A stretch of DNA of 64,000 nucleotides. It comes from Paralithodes platypus. Taxonomy: Eukaryota; Arthropoda; Malacostraca; Decapoda; Lithodidae. The stretch covers positions 12,059,493 through 12,123,492 of the forward strand of contig CM064569.1 in assembly GCA_032716605.1 (NCBI GenBank), in the 5' to 3' direction. A program made the translations under genes and the position numbers. Under the pieces are notes generated by a model that was not told the origin of the DNA, did not search any database, and worked only from the letters and a program-made list of their open reading frames with translations. Shown piece after piece: positions 42,946 through 54,025 of this stretch (position 1 is the first letter of the stretch; the number at the start of each line of letters is the position of its first letter).

Positions 42946-45900
42946 TATATAGGTTCAGGGACAGTATAAATGTGAGGACGGTCTGTACTAGTGGCAACAT
43001 TAGTGTACGACGTGTTCCCCATGTACTGTCCCTTCCTTTACTTGTACTCGTTGACGAACCAGGACCGGCCACGGACTATGTGTCAGATTATTCTTTGTAC
43101 CCTCGCACCCGGCAAAATTATAAAAACTTAAAAATGAAAAATAATAATGAAAATAACCGGCGTCTTTTCGTTGATAACTGTAAATGTAAACTCTGTGTGA
43201 ATGAATTTGATTTTGAACATCAAACATTTTTTAAAAGTTACATTACCAATACAAAATTTTTGTTTCTAAATTCTTCTGTTAATGTAACATCTCCATGTAA
43301 AGTAAAGAATGTTATCTATTTAATAACCTGTGAGAAATGTGGTATACAATATGTTGGAAAGACGGAGCAATGTTTAAGAGAAAGAGCCTACGGGCATAGA
43401 TCAGGAATTAAGAACGGCATCGACTCCAAGATTCTTCTATATAAGCATTTTAACACAGATTGTACTAAATTTGATTGTAAATACAAAATTATAGAAATTG
43501 TTCAAAGTAATCAAAATGTTTTAGATAGAGAAAATTATTGGATTGGAAAATTAATGACCATCTATCCATTTGGACTTAACAATCAAATAAAAAATGTAGG
43601 CAACATTTTGTATAAAGATTTATTAAAAAACGATTTTAATAACCCATATTTTAACTTCCCTGTTTTAAACAGAAGACCTGGTAGACACGGTAAAAGACTA
43701 AATACATTTAATAAAAAGAAAAACAGGTCTGATATTAAAATTATTGTTAATAATTTATATTCATTATATCGAAATTTCGGAATTAAAAAATTAAAAGACT
43801 CATTGAAAGGCCTACAAAAGAAAAGTTTTGCTCCTTTTATAGAAAATATTCTAAATAATAAACATAATTTCACAAATAAATTTAAGAATATAGTCTTTGC
43901 TTTTATGGGATATATTAGAGCTAATTATAAGAAATCCAAAGATAACCATATTAAAGATAAAGTCATGTCCACTTTAAATTATTCCTCTAAAATTTTAGAC
44001 AAAATTAATGTTAACAGTCTTATTAATTCAAAGAAAGTTAAGTCCATGTTACCAGATGGTTGTAAAGATTTCAAACCATTAATAGTGTATTCATATGAAC
44101 GACCTGTTGGGTCTATTATTTGTAATTATAATAAAGTTTTAGGAAATCTTTCAGATAATGATATTTTCAATAATAATAAATGCGTGTGTGAAAGAGTCAT
44201 GGATATGCCAGCTAGCAGACGTGATGCACTAGCAAAGTTCATTTATAGTCCGATATGTCACATATTAACAGGTGATGTAGAACTAGTTAAACATTTTGCA
44301 AACGACAAATTAGCGGAGCTATGTCGTAAAGGGTTTAAATTTAGAATAGGGAGTAATAAAGTAACATGGGACATAATTTTAAAATATATTGTTTTTTCAG
44401 TCAATAAATTAAAAGATAAATTGTTAAAAATTGCGTGCTGCAATGCAAGAGAACTAGAAGCATGGTCTAAATTATTAATTAAGTTAATTAGAAATAAAAT
44501 GTTCTCGCTTAAAAATGAATTTAATCTTTCAGATTTTATAGACTATAATTATAATAAGCTTAAAGCTGATTTAATAAATTTACATAAACATTTTGTAATC
44601 ACTACAGTAGATAAAGCCAGCAATAATTATAGCTTCACATGTAAGAAATTTTATCTTGAAAATATGAAAAAAGAATTAGGTATTAAGGGTAACATATTAC
44701 GTAAAAATATTTGCGGTAATTCTGTTTATGAAATTCAAAATAATCTGAATATTGATAACTTAATCGATGAACATACCAAGAAAAATATAATATTTGATAT
44801 TAAACTTTCTGATAAGAACAAGTGCATTGCAAAATTATACATGCTACCTAAATTTCATAAAAGACCTTATAAATATCGCTTTATTGCCGGAGCAAAATTT
44901 GCTACCACTAAAACTCTATCAGAACAAGTCGTAAATTGCTTAAAATACATTAAAAGTACTCATAAAAGATATTGTAATACCATCATGAAAAGAACTGGCA
45001 TTAACTATTATTGGAGTGTTGACAATTCGTTAGAAGTTATTGATAAAATAAATACCATGCCGAAAGTTACCTCGGTACATAGCTTCGACTTTTCAACTTT
45101 GTATACCAATTTGCCTTTAGATTTAGTATATTCAGAGCTTTGCTTTATTATAGATTTGCACTTTGACAGGTTCGTTAGGAATGGTAATTATTTCATAAAT
45201 GTTTATACATATTTTAATAATGCATCACTTAGCTCTACTCCCACTAGTTCTGTATATTTTGATAGAACTAAACTTAAAGATGCCCTTAAATTCCTCCTTT
45301 TCAATACTTATGTTAGATTCGGGCCGTACATTTTCAAACAAATATTAGGAATTCCTATGGGTGGAAATGCTAGCCCTTTAATTGCAGACTTATTCTTGCT
45401 TGCTTTAGAATTTAAATATATAAAAGACTTAGTTGACAGTAGCAAGAAAAATAAAATTCCAGAAAAATTAGCACTTGCTAAACTGTTAAGTAATAATAGT
45501 AGATATATTGATGATATTCTTGTTTGCAATTTGTTAAATTTTAATCAAGTTGCTAAACTTATTTACCCTAATTCTATTCCCCTCACACAATGTAACGTAA
45601 ATTATAAAGTTGAAAATTTTCTTGATATAAATATAGAGATTGTTAATGAACAGTGCATACTTAAAGTATATCACAAAGTTGATGATTTTAATTTTAACGT
45701 AATAAACTTTCCTTTCCCTAGTAGTAATATCGCTAGTAAAATAACTTATAACTGTTTTTATTCCCAATTAATAAGATTTTGTAAAATCTGCACTAAAGTA
45801 GATGACTTTTGGGCTAGAGCTAGGTTACTATACAGACTCTTAGTGGACAGAGGTTTTCAGGCAAGTAAATTGTTCCATAAATTTAATCTTTTTAGGGTCA

Positions 45901-45962
45901 ATTATTGTGACTGTATTCTAAAATTTGACATCAATAATTTTAATCAAGCATTTTTAACTTGA
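42882..45962 (+). CDS. Penelope-like protein: GIY-YIG endonuclease and reverse transcriptase
   Basis: The frame is open throughout (1026 codons). A later Met, MKNNNENNRR near 43134, is an alternative start. A cysteine motif (CKCKLC, residues 100-105) precedes the GIY-YIG fold: NVIYLITCEKCGIQYVGKT (residues 143-161), LRERAYGHRSGI, and ENYWIGKL. After a long Lys/Asn-rich linker comes RT: LYMLPKFHKRPYKYRFIA, HSFDFSTLYTNLPLD (catalytic Asp about 734), ILGIPMGGNASPLIADLFL, SRYIDDILVCN (YIDD about 873) and NFLDINIEI. In classical Penelope the nuclease is C-terminal; in the Naiad clade it is N-terminal, as here. It would nick DNA and prime cDNA synthesis at or near the nick. Codon use is very AT-rich, unlike the Gypsy elements. 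No catalytic residue appears lost. Confidence 0.88.
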   Translation: MTLYCPCPNFGLFSLQVLHFNLYRFRDSINVRTVCTSGNISVRRVPHVLSLPLLVLVDEPGPATDYVSDYSLYPRTRQNYKNLKMKNNNENNRRLFVDNCKCKLCVNEFDFEHQTFFKSYITNTKFLFLNSSVNVTSPCKVKNVIYLITCEKCGIQYVGKTEQCLRERAYGHRSGIKNGIDSKILLYKHFNTDCTKFDCKYKIIEIVQSNQNVLDRENYWIGKLMTIYPFGLNNQIKNVGNILYKDLLKNDFNNPYFNFPVLNRRPGRHGKRLNTFNKKKNRSDIKIIVNNLYSLYRNFGIKKLKDSLKGLQKKSFAPFIENILNNKHNFTNKFKNIVFAFMGYIRANYKKSKDNHIKDKVMSTLNYSSKILDKINVNSLINSKKVKSMLPDGCKDFKPLIVYSYERPVGSIICNYNKVLGNLSDNDIFNNNKCVCERVMDMPASRRDALAKFIYSPICHILTGDVELVKHFANDKLAELCRKGFKFRIGSNKVTWDIILKYIVFSVNKLKDKLLKIACCNARELEAWSKLLIKLIRNKMFSLKNEFNLSDFIDYNYNKLKADLINLHKHFVITTVDKASNNYSFTCKKFYLENMKKELGIKGNILRKNICGNSVYEIQNNLNIDNLIDEHTKKNIIFDIKLSDKNKCIAKLYMLPKFHKRPYKYRFIAGAKFATTKTLSEQVVNCLKYIKSTHKRYCNTIMKRTGINYYWSVDNSLEVIDKINTMPKVTSVHSFDFSTLYTNLPLDLVYSELCFIIDLHFDRFVRNGNYFINVYTYFNNASLSSTPTSSVYFDRTKLKDALKFLLFNTYVRFGPYIFKQILGIPMGGNASPLIADLFLLALEFKYIKDLVDSSKKNKIPEKLALAKLLSNNSRYIDDILVCNLLNFNQVAKLIYPNSIPLTQCNVNYKVENFLDINIEIVNEQCILKVYHKVDDFNFNVINFPFPSSNIASKITYNCFYSQLIRFCKICTKVDDFWARARLLYRLLVDRGFQASKLFHKFNLFRVNYCDCILKFDINNFNQAFLT

Positions 45963-46735
45963 AGTTTCTTGTATAACCTCTGCTTACTTTTTGTCTGTAT
46001 TTATTGTTTATCTTTTTCTTTTTCTATTATTATTATTAATATTAATATTGATGATTTTTTTAATTTATTGTTCTTGTTAAAAGAGTACTCTTTGTTTAAA
46101 TCTGTTGTTACTTCATATTTTGTAATTATTTGTCTTTATATTATATGTATTCATTGTCGATAGTATCAATTGCTTACTTTTGCGATTTCCTTAGTTTATT
46201 TGTGCTATAAATGTAGGTTATTTGTAGGGTAGTTATTGATAGGGGTCACTTGAGGCATGCTATGCTTACAGGTACCTATCCGATAGCACTATCGTTAGTG
46301 AGTGCTGTACTGTATTTTATATATTATTTTGTAATAGTATAGATATCTTATCAATATCTGTATTTTGTACTATTTTAATGTCTTGTCATGTTGCAAATTT
46401 GATTTTAAATAATATTTTGACATTTAACATATAGTTTCTTTATTCATGCAGAGTTTAGTAAAATTTGCCAGAACGTCCCGGACTTCCCAAACTTGACTAC
46501 TTCCTTTAACGTGACGATAGTGCGTTGTTATATGTGCGATTAGTTTGCTTGGGAAACAGATTAACTTGCTCATGTAGTAATGTACACCCTATGTGGTGGA
46601 TTGTGTTCTTTTATTTAATAATTTTCATTTTAGTAAACGTTGTTTCCACATAGCGATTTTGATAATTTAATTTGACTTTATATTGTCCTTGTCCCAATTT
46701 TGGTTTGTTTAGTTTGCAAGTTTTACATTTTAATT
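45868..46735 (+). repeat. Right pseudo-LTR of the Penelope-like element
   Basis: It matches 42080-42945 almost completely. The boundary with unique DNA is after TACATTTTAATT at 46735. Confidence 0.9.
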
Positions 46736-47992
46736 GAAGGATAATTTGATTCAAGTCTAAGTTATCATAGTCCCACGGAGCCTGGGGGTGATAGTTACGT
46801 GAAATTAAATCAGAATGCAAAATGTGTGAGAAAAGATGTTCTCAAAGCTGCTCAACCCGAACTGAGCTCCAAGCTCCAGCAACCAACGACGTTAACCCCA
46901 TGCAGACCGGCTGGAATCAGACTTAGGTACCAGTACAGGTATTTCAACGAATCCACGGCTCAACAACCCATTAGTAAGCTGTAGCGTATTCTGGAGCACA
47001 TAGGAATAATCAGCAATAGTTATTATACTCCTGCATTGCATAAAATGTCCGCTGAATCGTATCTTGGCAGGACAATTAATATTAGGAAAGCCTTCTTATG
47101 CAACTCGCCCCTTAGAAAATTAGTTAAATTAGAAAATGAATCCAGGAATATTACTGTAAATTCCTCTAAGCTCCAACCATGCAATATTAAACCAAAGGGT
47201 CCTAAGCAACTATACATTATGCACAACCCCACACTAGGCCCCATAGGATTACATAAATATGAATATTCACTGCTAATTTGTGTTATATCCTTACGATGAG
47301 CGAAAATACAAACCAGCTGTGCGCTCATTGTAACAAACAAGGCAATTAAACAATAAATATAACATAATCTGTAAATTCAGTTTTTATTACAAGGAATATA
47401 TATTATAATCTATATAAACAAACGCCTTAATATAATAACGCCTTACCTGGAAGACAATGAATGCCCCAGCAACCAAGAGACACAGTTGTATAATGTTCAC
47501 TCTCTTCCTGGGGCCCATTGTATTGACAGGTCCTCCTCAACTTTGTTTTGGTTCCTTCAAATATTCTTTACTGTTATCTCCTGGAAATCGGCAGCTTATA
47601 TTATATGGGATGCCACTTATCTTGTCATTAACAACCAAAACATGTAATATTTCAAGCATTATTCATTCATCATTACAAACGTTTATTACAATCAGGAAAA
47701 ATTAGCACTATACGAATGTCTTAAAAACATTAATGTTCTTAATATGTACTGTAATATGTACAGTACAGTACAACTCATACAGCACATGAACGTTTGTTTC
47801 TAGTTTCAGATATAATATATTTGTGTATTTGCTTAGTTTTTATTTCCACATATAGGAGCTACGTTCAAGGTTGATGAAGGATACATACCGCATATTTAAC
47901 TCTACACATATCAACGTTTTTATTCAAATTACTGCAAGTGGCAAACGTTGTGGCAGTGCATTGCTGAGCTCGCACTTAGACTTCATTCCAAA
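46736..47992. other. Unassigned DNA
   Basis: Short frames (46799-46984, 47036-47299) have no recognisable domain. Otherwise AT-rich with nothing evident. Confidence 0.3.
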
Positions 47993-48258
47993 AATATCAC
48001 TAAGTATTAAAATATATAAGTGTTAAAGATTAAGTTTTAATTATAATACAAAACACATTGAAATAGTACGAAGGGGGGGGGGGGGCTATATAGGAAGACA
48101 TTGCAGTATAGTGTGGTTACGGAATTAGTAAAGAATGTGGTGCAATGTCTTCCTATATAGTCCCCCCCCCCCCCGCCTTCGTACTATTTCAATGTGTTTT
48201 GTATTATAATTAAAACTTAATCTTTAACACTTTTACATATTTTAATACTTAGTGATAT
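47993..48258. repeat. Large inverted repeat with opposing poly-G and poly-C runs
   Basis: The left arm 47993-48105 and right arm 48141-48258 are near-perfect inverted copies (about 113-118 bp) around a 35-bp loop. The arms carry a run of 14 G (48073-48086) and the complementary C run (48162-48174). Flanking bases show no clear duplication. It could be a foldback MITE or a fold of one arm duplicated in inverse. Confidence 0.85.
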
Positions 48259-48705
48259 TATCTGATTCTCTGAATTATTTAATCAGTTTCTCATTTTTAA
48301 ATTTCCAAGTGTAAATCACGTTATTCTAGTGGCTTTCTTATATAATTTCACTGCCTTCCATGCTAATTTAATGTATTTCGTACATAACATGCATTATCCG
48401 TCTGTTAAAAGAAAGTCTTCGGTGTTTCCAATTATATTTTCGCGACGCCATTCCACTTTAGTGCGAACCCGCTCTACACTGTTGTTGTTTTCAATATTGT
48501 CTCACCCCCTTTCGTACAATTTACTTGTATTTCGTGTTGCCAACCTACTTATTTTTAGTATACAATTTAATACTTAGTAATTATCGGATTCCTGTGATTT
48601 TTTTATTTTCCACCCATAATTAAAATCATAATTATTCTCCTACACGTTTTTAATACTGACCATTAATAATATGCAAATATTTATGTAGGCCCTGATTGTC
48701 TGACT
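48259..48705. other. Unassigned AT-rich DNA
   Basis: No coding signal; a possible flank of the palindrome. Confidence 0.3.
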
Positions 48706-48708
48706 TTA

Positions 48709-48742
48709 GGTTGAAGATTGCTTGTGTGTAAGCCGAAACGTC
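48709..48742 (+). ncRNA. Hammerhead-like motif, degenerate
   Basis: TTGAAGA, then GCTT-GTGTGT-AAGC as a 4-bp stem and loop, then CGAAACGTC. This resembles the core CUGANGA / stem II / GAAA of the minimal hammerhead ribozymes found in Penelope-like elements. The first core base is T instead of C and two extra bases precede the stem, so cleavage is doubtful. Confidence 0.35.
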
Positions 48743-48837
48743 CCACAATAAAGATGTTCATCCCAGCGCTGGTTTTTCTATTTATTATACGCCTCCGCTT
48801 CCCCCGTGAAGAGAGCATCGCTTCTATATATATATAT

Positions 48838-49016
48838 ATCGGAGAGAGGAGTGTTCCTTGGGAACCGTATCTTCAGCAGGAATAGAAGAACAAAGTACGC
48901 TACGAGCAGTTCCATACTTTATTATCAAACGTTTCGACATCACACTGGTGTCATCTTCAGTGGTCTTCTTCGTAGTACATCGGAGAGAGGAGTGTTCCTT
49001 GGGAACCGTATCTTCA

Positions 49017-49019
<3 letters not shown>
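48838..49019. repeat. Pair of 41-bp identical direct repeats
   Basis: The sequence starting ATCGGAGAGAGGAGTGTTCC and ending CGTATCTTCAGCA occurs at 48838-48878 and 48979-49019. A 100-bp segment with the second hammerhead-like motif lies between. TA tracts sit before the first and after the second copy. The arrangement resembles short tandem Penelope-type termini. Confidence 0.8.
48930..48961 (-). ncRNA. Second hammerhead-like motif
   Basis: The minus strand reads CTGAAGAT, a GACA ... TGTC stem with CCAGTGTGA loop, then GAAACGT. CTGAAGA and GAAAC match hammerhead core positions, with one extra T before the stem. Penelope-like elements carry such motifs in their terminal repeats. Confidence 0.42.

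Positions 49020-49067
<48 letters not shown>
49020..49067. repeat. (TA)n microsatellite
   Basis: About 23 TA units, followed by ATTATTATT and TTTTTG tracts. Confidence 0.92.
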
Positions 49068-49070
<3 letters not shown>

Positions 49071-49719
49071 TTATATATGTTATTATTATTATTATTGTTT
49101 TTGTTTTTCAAACTGGTGATAATTGTCAAATCGGAATCACTTTCCCCTTCGAGGTATATAAACATAAATCCTCATTGGTATTTCATCAGGGACGTAAATA
49201 ATTGTTTAATTGCTACAGCATGCTGTAGGCCTCGTATACGATGTACTCTACACTTTTGTATTATTTGTGTTCCATTCAAAATACAGAATCGCCATTTAAT
49301 AAACATGTCAGAGTGAAAACCCCCCCTGGGGGTAAGGAGGCTTCCATCTTATGGTGAAGGAAAAAAGAATATGCCCCACGCGTCCTATTGTGTGTCATAC
49401 AAGGCGACTAATAGGGGGAATGGGGGTAGATTGTTGGCACCAATCGAACAGGGCTATACCCAGGAGAGGCTGTAAGCATTTGATACGGAATCGCTGGAAC
49501 TCTTGTTTCATTTGCTTGGCCTTTCTTACTGATTCCCTTTGTGCCTCACGTACACTGAGAGTAGTCCAGCATGCTCTCACAAACACCTCCTCCTCCTATC
49601 GACTTCACTACACTTAACATGCACACCACACTTCCTCCTTCAAAAATTGTTAAAACATTATAAACACAGTCCCAGCCTCGGAGTCCCCAGGGAGGGGGGG
49701 ACCATAAATACCCCCACAC

Positions 49720-52420
49720 ATGCCCGACCTTCCCCTGACGACCCCTCTAAATGCTCTGGACCACGGCCTGCCACTCCTACTATCAACTTTTGCAATATTC
49801 GCAGCCTTTCCTCTAATTTTCACTCCGTCGAACACCATCTCTCCTCCTGCAAACCTGATCTTCTTTTCCTCACCAAAACCCAGGTATCTGAAACAAGTTC
49901 CAGCAGCCCCTTCTCTGTATCCTCCTACTTTCTCTATCCTAGTTTCAAAGCCAAAGGCGGATGTTGTGCATACGTGCACAACAAACTCACTTGCTCTCGT
50001 GTTCCCGATTTAGACTCCTTTGAATTCTCAACTTTATGGCTCAAACTATCCTGTCATTCTCATACTAAATATTTCTGTGCTGTCTATCTTTCCCCTAACT
50101 CTACCGACTTTCCAAAATTCTTCGACTATCTAAACTCTAAAGTGGAACACATTCTATCTATCTCTCCATTCTCTGAAATCTCCATCTCGGGAGATTTCAA
50201 CGTTCACCACCGCCAATGGCTCTCCTCTCACTCTACTGACAAACCTGGGGAATAAGCCTACGTCTTTTCTATCATAAATGATCTAGAGCAGCTGGTCCAC
50301 CAACCCACCCGTATCCCGGATCGCTTCGGAGATCGGCCCAACATTCTTGACTTATTTCTGACTTCTAACCCTTCCTCTTATACTGTCAATTTTGTCTCTC
50401 CTTTGGGCTCCTCCGACTATAAACTTATATCCGTCACCAGTCCTATCTCTTCTGTATGGCGTTCCGATCCTCCCAGCCAGCGGCGCTTGTGGCACTTTGG
50501 CGCTGCCGAATGGGAGGCTCTCCAGCAGTACTTCTTTGATTTCCCATGGAATGACTTCTGCTTCCGTGGCCGAGGCCCCTCGGAGAGTGCTGAACGCATT
50601 ACTGAGGTAATCCTCTCGGGCATGGAAGCGTACATTCAATTTTCGTTCTCTCAGTCTAATGTAAAACAAAAAATTGTTTACTCATGCTTGTTCTACTGCT
50701 GTCCACAACAAGGAGGAAGCATTCAAACGGTACCGACGCCTTAAAACTCCAGAATCTCATTCTTCCTATTTTTCTGCCCGGAATCAAGCCAAATCTGTTC
50801 TTCGACTTGCCAAGCACTCTTTCATCAATAATAAATGCACTGAACTATCCAACTCTAGCTCTTCCCAAGCTTTCTGGCATCTAGCCCAAAACCTCTCCAA
50901 CAACTTTTCGTCCTCGTCTTTCCCTCCCCTTTTCCACTCTGATGGCACAACCATCACTTCTTCCTCTGACAAAGCTGAACTCTTTGCTCAAACTTTTGCC
51001 AGAAACTCTACCTTGGATGATTCTGGAGCTATTCCTCCCTCTCCACCACCCCTCTCTCCTACTTCTGCCTATTATCCTACTCTCTTCTAAAAATGTACTT
51101 TCTACCCTCTCTGGGCTTAATACTAAGAAGGCGTACGGTCCGGGTGGTGTTCCTCCTATTGTACTTAAAAACTGTGCTTCTGTACTGATCCCCTGCCTAG
51201 GGAAACTCTTTCGTCTCTGTCTCTCCTCTAACGTCTTTCCTTCTTGCTGGAAGTTTGCTCTCATCCAACCTGTCCCAAAGAAGGGTGACCGCTCTCAACC
51301 CTCCAACTATTGTCCAATTGCTCTCATGTCTTGTATCTCTAAAGTTTATGAAACTATTCTTGCTTCCAAATTTTTTAAGCATTTCTCTTCTCATAATCTG
51401 CTCTCAGATCGCCAGTATGGCTTCCTTAAAGGTCGCTCTACTGGTGATCTTCTTTCATATCTTACTAACTCTTGGTCATCCAACTTTCGGGACTTCGGTG
51501 AGACCTTTTCTGTTGCCCTAGACATATCGAAGGCCTTCGATAGAGTCTGACACAAATCTTTAATTTCCAAACTGCCTTCCTTCGGTTTCTGTCCCTCCAT
51601 CTGTGCCTTTGTCTCTAATTTCCCTTCCGGCCGTTCCATAGCTGCGGTTTTGGATGGCCATCACTCATTTCCTCATCCTATCAACTCCGGTGTTCCTCAG
51701 GGTTCTGTCCTATCTCCTATTCTCTTTCTAATTTTCATAAATGATCTTCTCAACTGTACATCCAGTCCCATCCATTCATATGCAGACGACTCTACTTTAC
51801 ACCACTCAATTAGTTTTCCAGAACGCCCCAGCCAGCAGTCCCTCAAAAACAAACGTAATGAAGCCATAAAACGCTTATCTTCTGATCTAGCTACTATTTC
51901 CAATTGGGATAGAGAAAACCTTATTGTATTTAATGCTTCCAAAACTCAATTTATCCATCTTACTAATCATCAGGAACCTCCAGAGGACTATCCCTTATTC
52001 TTCAACAATACAAAAATCAACCCTTCATCTTCTCTCAATGTTATCTGTGTCTCTTTTTCTTCTGCTCTCACTTGGAAAGACCATATTACCAGTCTCACTA
52101 AGGCAGCCTCCCAGAAGCTGGGTATGTCAACCGCCTCAAGGGGTTCTTTACCCCTGCGCAGCTTCTTGCTCTGTACAGGGGCACAGTGCATCCTTGTATT
52201 GAGTATTGTTAACATGTGTGGGGAGGATCCTCTCACACCGCACTCCTAGACAAAGTAGAAAGGAAAGCCTTTCCTATCATTGACTCCCGTCCACTCACCA
52301 ACTCTCTGCAATCTCTCTCTCTTCGCCGCAATGTTGCATCTCTCTCACTATTCTATCGCTACTACAATAATCAGTGTTCCTCGGAGCTTTCCCAGTGTAG
52401 ACCACCTCCTCTAGGTAGGG
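49720..52420 (+). pseudogene. LINE copy 2 endonuclease and reverse transcriptase, broken
   Basis: [20 protein letters not shown] and [15 protein letters not shown] mark the endonuclease, SMAS-type RT motifs follow: AYGPGGVPPIVLKN (normally G-P-D-G), LDISKAFDRV then a TGA where Trp is expected (51548-51550), [19 protein letters not shown] and [12 protein letters not shown]. Breaks include a TAA near 50255, frameshifts near 50660, 51050 and 52130, and the TGA. It retains KAFDRV, which copy 1 has lost, so comparing the two shows which lesions are private. The 3' coding end resumes after the MITE. Confidence 0.8.
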
Positions 52421-52422
52421 TA

Positions 52423-52951
52423 CAGTTGGTCAAAGTTCCAGCTGACCCACCCTCGCTCTGGGGCTCGCAGATTATCTGGCAATACTGGTGTAGGAAGGTG
52501 TACAAAGATTGGGATTGGTAGATCTGATTTCGGCTATATCATTGTTAGAACATAATTATATTAAACAAGGGAAAGTAAACCTATCTCAAATACAAATGTA
52601 TACATCGCTATGTATGATCCCGAACATTCACCCAAAGTTCGTAGATTTGCTTAAATATTCAAGTTATTATATCCACTGATTGGCAACGCATATAAAACCT
52701 GATGGCTGCCACAACATAATTTACTAAATATTATATGAATACATATTAATGTTTGATTGGTGGCTGCTTAATGAAGGGGCATTTAGTCATCACAACGTGA
52801 ACGTTACATAGTCTAATTTGAAGTATTATACGGGACAGACACAGGTAACACATTAATGGCAAGTGGTATCCCTGCACCACTACACCAGTATTGCCAGCTA
52901 ATTCTGCGAGCCCCAGAGCGAGGGTGGGTCAGCTGGAACTTTGACCAACTG
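52423..52951. mobile_element. MITE with TA target duplication in LINE copy 2
   Basis: The ends CAGTTGGTCAAAGTTCCAGC and its complement form inverted repeats about 75 bp long (52423-52500 and 52875-52951). They are flanked by TA at 52421-52422 and 52952-52953. Copy 1 of the LINE has no insert at the corresponding place (near 25985). CAGT ends and TA duplication point to Tc1/mariner-type mobilisation. The centre is non-coding. Confidence 0.82.
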
Positions 52952-53215
52952 TACGTAGTACCCGCCTTGCAACACAATCCCACTCCTTAACTGTCCAACC
53001 CAAGAGTGAAACGCCATTCTCAGACTTTCTTCTATTCTGGAACTCTCTCCCAGAATCAGTCTTTCCCTCTTCCCATGACTTAAATTGCTTAAAACTCCGT
53101 GTGTCCAGGCATTTTAGCTCGAACGACCCTTGATTTCGGCCCTGTCACTCTTTGAAATCTGGGGGAGGCACTCGCTGCAGGCAGTTATGCCTTTGGTCTC
53201 CCTCATTCACATAGA

Positions 53216-53599
53216 AAAAAAGAAAAAAACACTATTGTTTATCAGTACACAACGCAGGGTCCAAATATATTATTGCATTTGCGATCACGTTTTTTGTACT
53301 AAGGACAGCCACTATGCAGTATATTTGTCTTCAATCTGATTTGCACATTTGCATACTTCAAGTTTACTAGGCCTATATAATTATAAAATGCATAGGATAT
53401 ATTATTTTAATTCTGGTTATTGACTGTGTTGGTATATCCATGCACTGCGCGTGTAAACATACAGTGTTATCATACCTTATTTGTCTAAATACAAATATTT
53501 TGTTTTTGTGTTCATTTGTCGGGCAAAAGGGAATGTTCCGGTTTTGGTGATCTTGTCTGCGTATGTTCACAGCTTGATAATATTCCTCATATTGTAAGT
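53216..53599. other. Unassigned DNA
   Basis: AT-rich, with no motif recognised. Confidence 0.3.
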
Positions 53600-53860
53600 T
53601 TTTTTTTTTTTTTTTTTTTCTATATTCCAACTAATCCCTCTCGGGCATAGGCTGAGAGCCTGTACATTCCACCGCTCAACACGGTGAAGCCCGTGAGGTC
53701 TTGTTCCAGCCTGGGGAGTGAGACATGTGAAGCATCCATCATGGCTCAAAGCAGCTCCATCTCTGAAGCGGCTGGTTGCTTCGCTCAAGTGCTTCACCGT
53801 CTCACCCTCCAGACTCAGACCCTCACTCTCAGAACGCCACCTATTGAGCAGTGAACTCAC
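53600..53860 (-). mobile_element. Poly(A)-tailed retroposon fragment
   Basis: On the minus strand a GC-richer segment ending GAGGGATTAGTTGGAATATAG is followed by a run of about 21 A (53600-53620). This is the end structure of a LINE or SINE copy. No coding motif is clear, and the 5' limit is a guess. Confidence 0.5.
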
Positions 53861-54025
53861 TAGGCATTGTCCCCCTGTAACATATTTTGAATATGGGAAT
53901 ATTCATACAGTGTTATTTAATCAGGGAACAATGAGGGTATTTGTTTGGCATTTCGGTGGGCTTTGTGGTAATGCACTGATACTAGGTACAGCACAAATTC
54001 AATCCCAATAATATCTTCCCATTGA

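Larger units (their letters stand above)
42080..46735 (+). mobile_element. Penelope-like retroelement, GIY-YIG at N-terminus (Naiad-like)
   Basis: A 1026-codon frame is bracketed by direct repeats (42080-42945 and 45868-46735) differing at only a few positions. The repeats are those typical of Penelope-like elements: the upstream one is the 3' end of a partial tandem copy. Because the frame starts inside the left repeat and ends inside the right one, the repeat spans the 3' end of one unit and the 5' end of the next (unit about 3.79 kb). Domain order endonuclease then RT is the reverse of classical Penelope. The near-identical repeats and open frame suggest recent insertion. Confidence 0.85.
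49318..53215 (+). mobile_element. LINE copy 2 (same family as 23265-26302), decayed
   Basis: It carries a 5' leader (CCCCCCCTGGGGGTAAGG, then CGCGTCCTATTGTGTGTCAT and AAGGCGACTAATAGGGGG) absent from copy 1. Endonuclease and RT sequence run from about 49720 to 52400. After an inserted MITE (52423-52951) the 3' end continues to CACATAG and an A-rich tail at 53212. Confidence 0.82.

Noticed and set aside
53130..53860. Short frames around poly-A/T tracts
   Set aside because: Lys-rich stretches come from LINE or retroposon tails.
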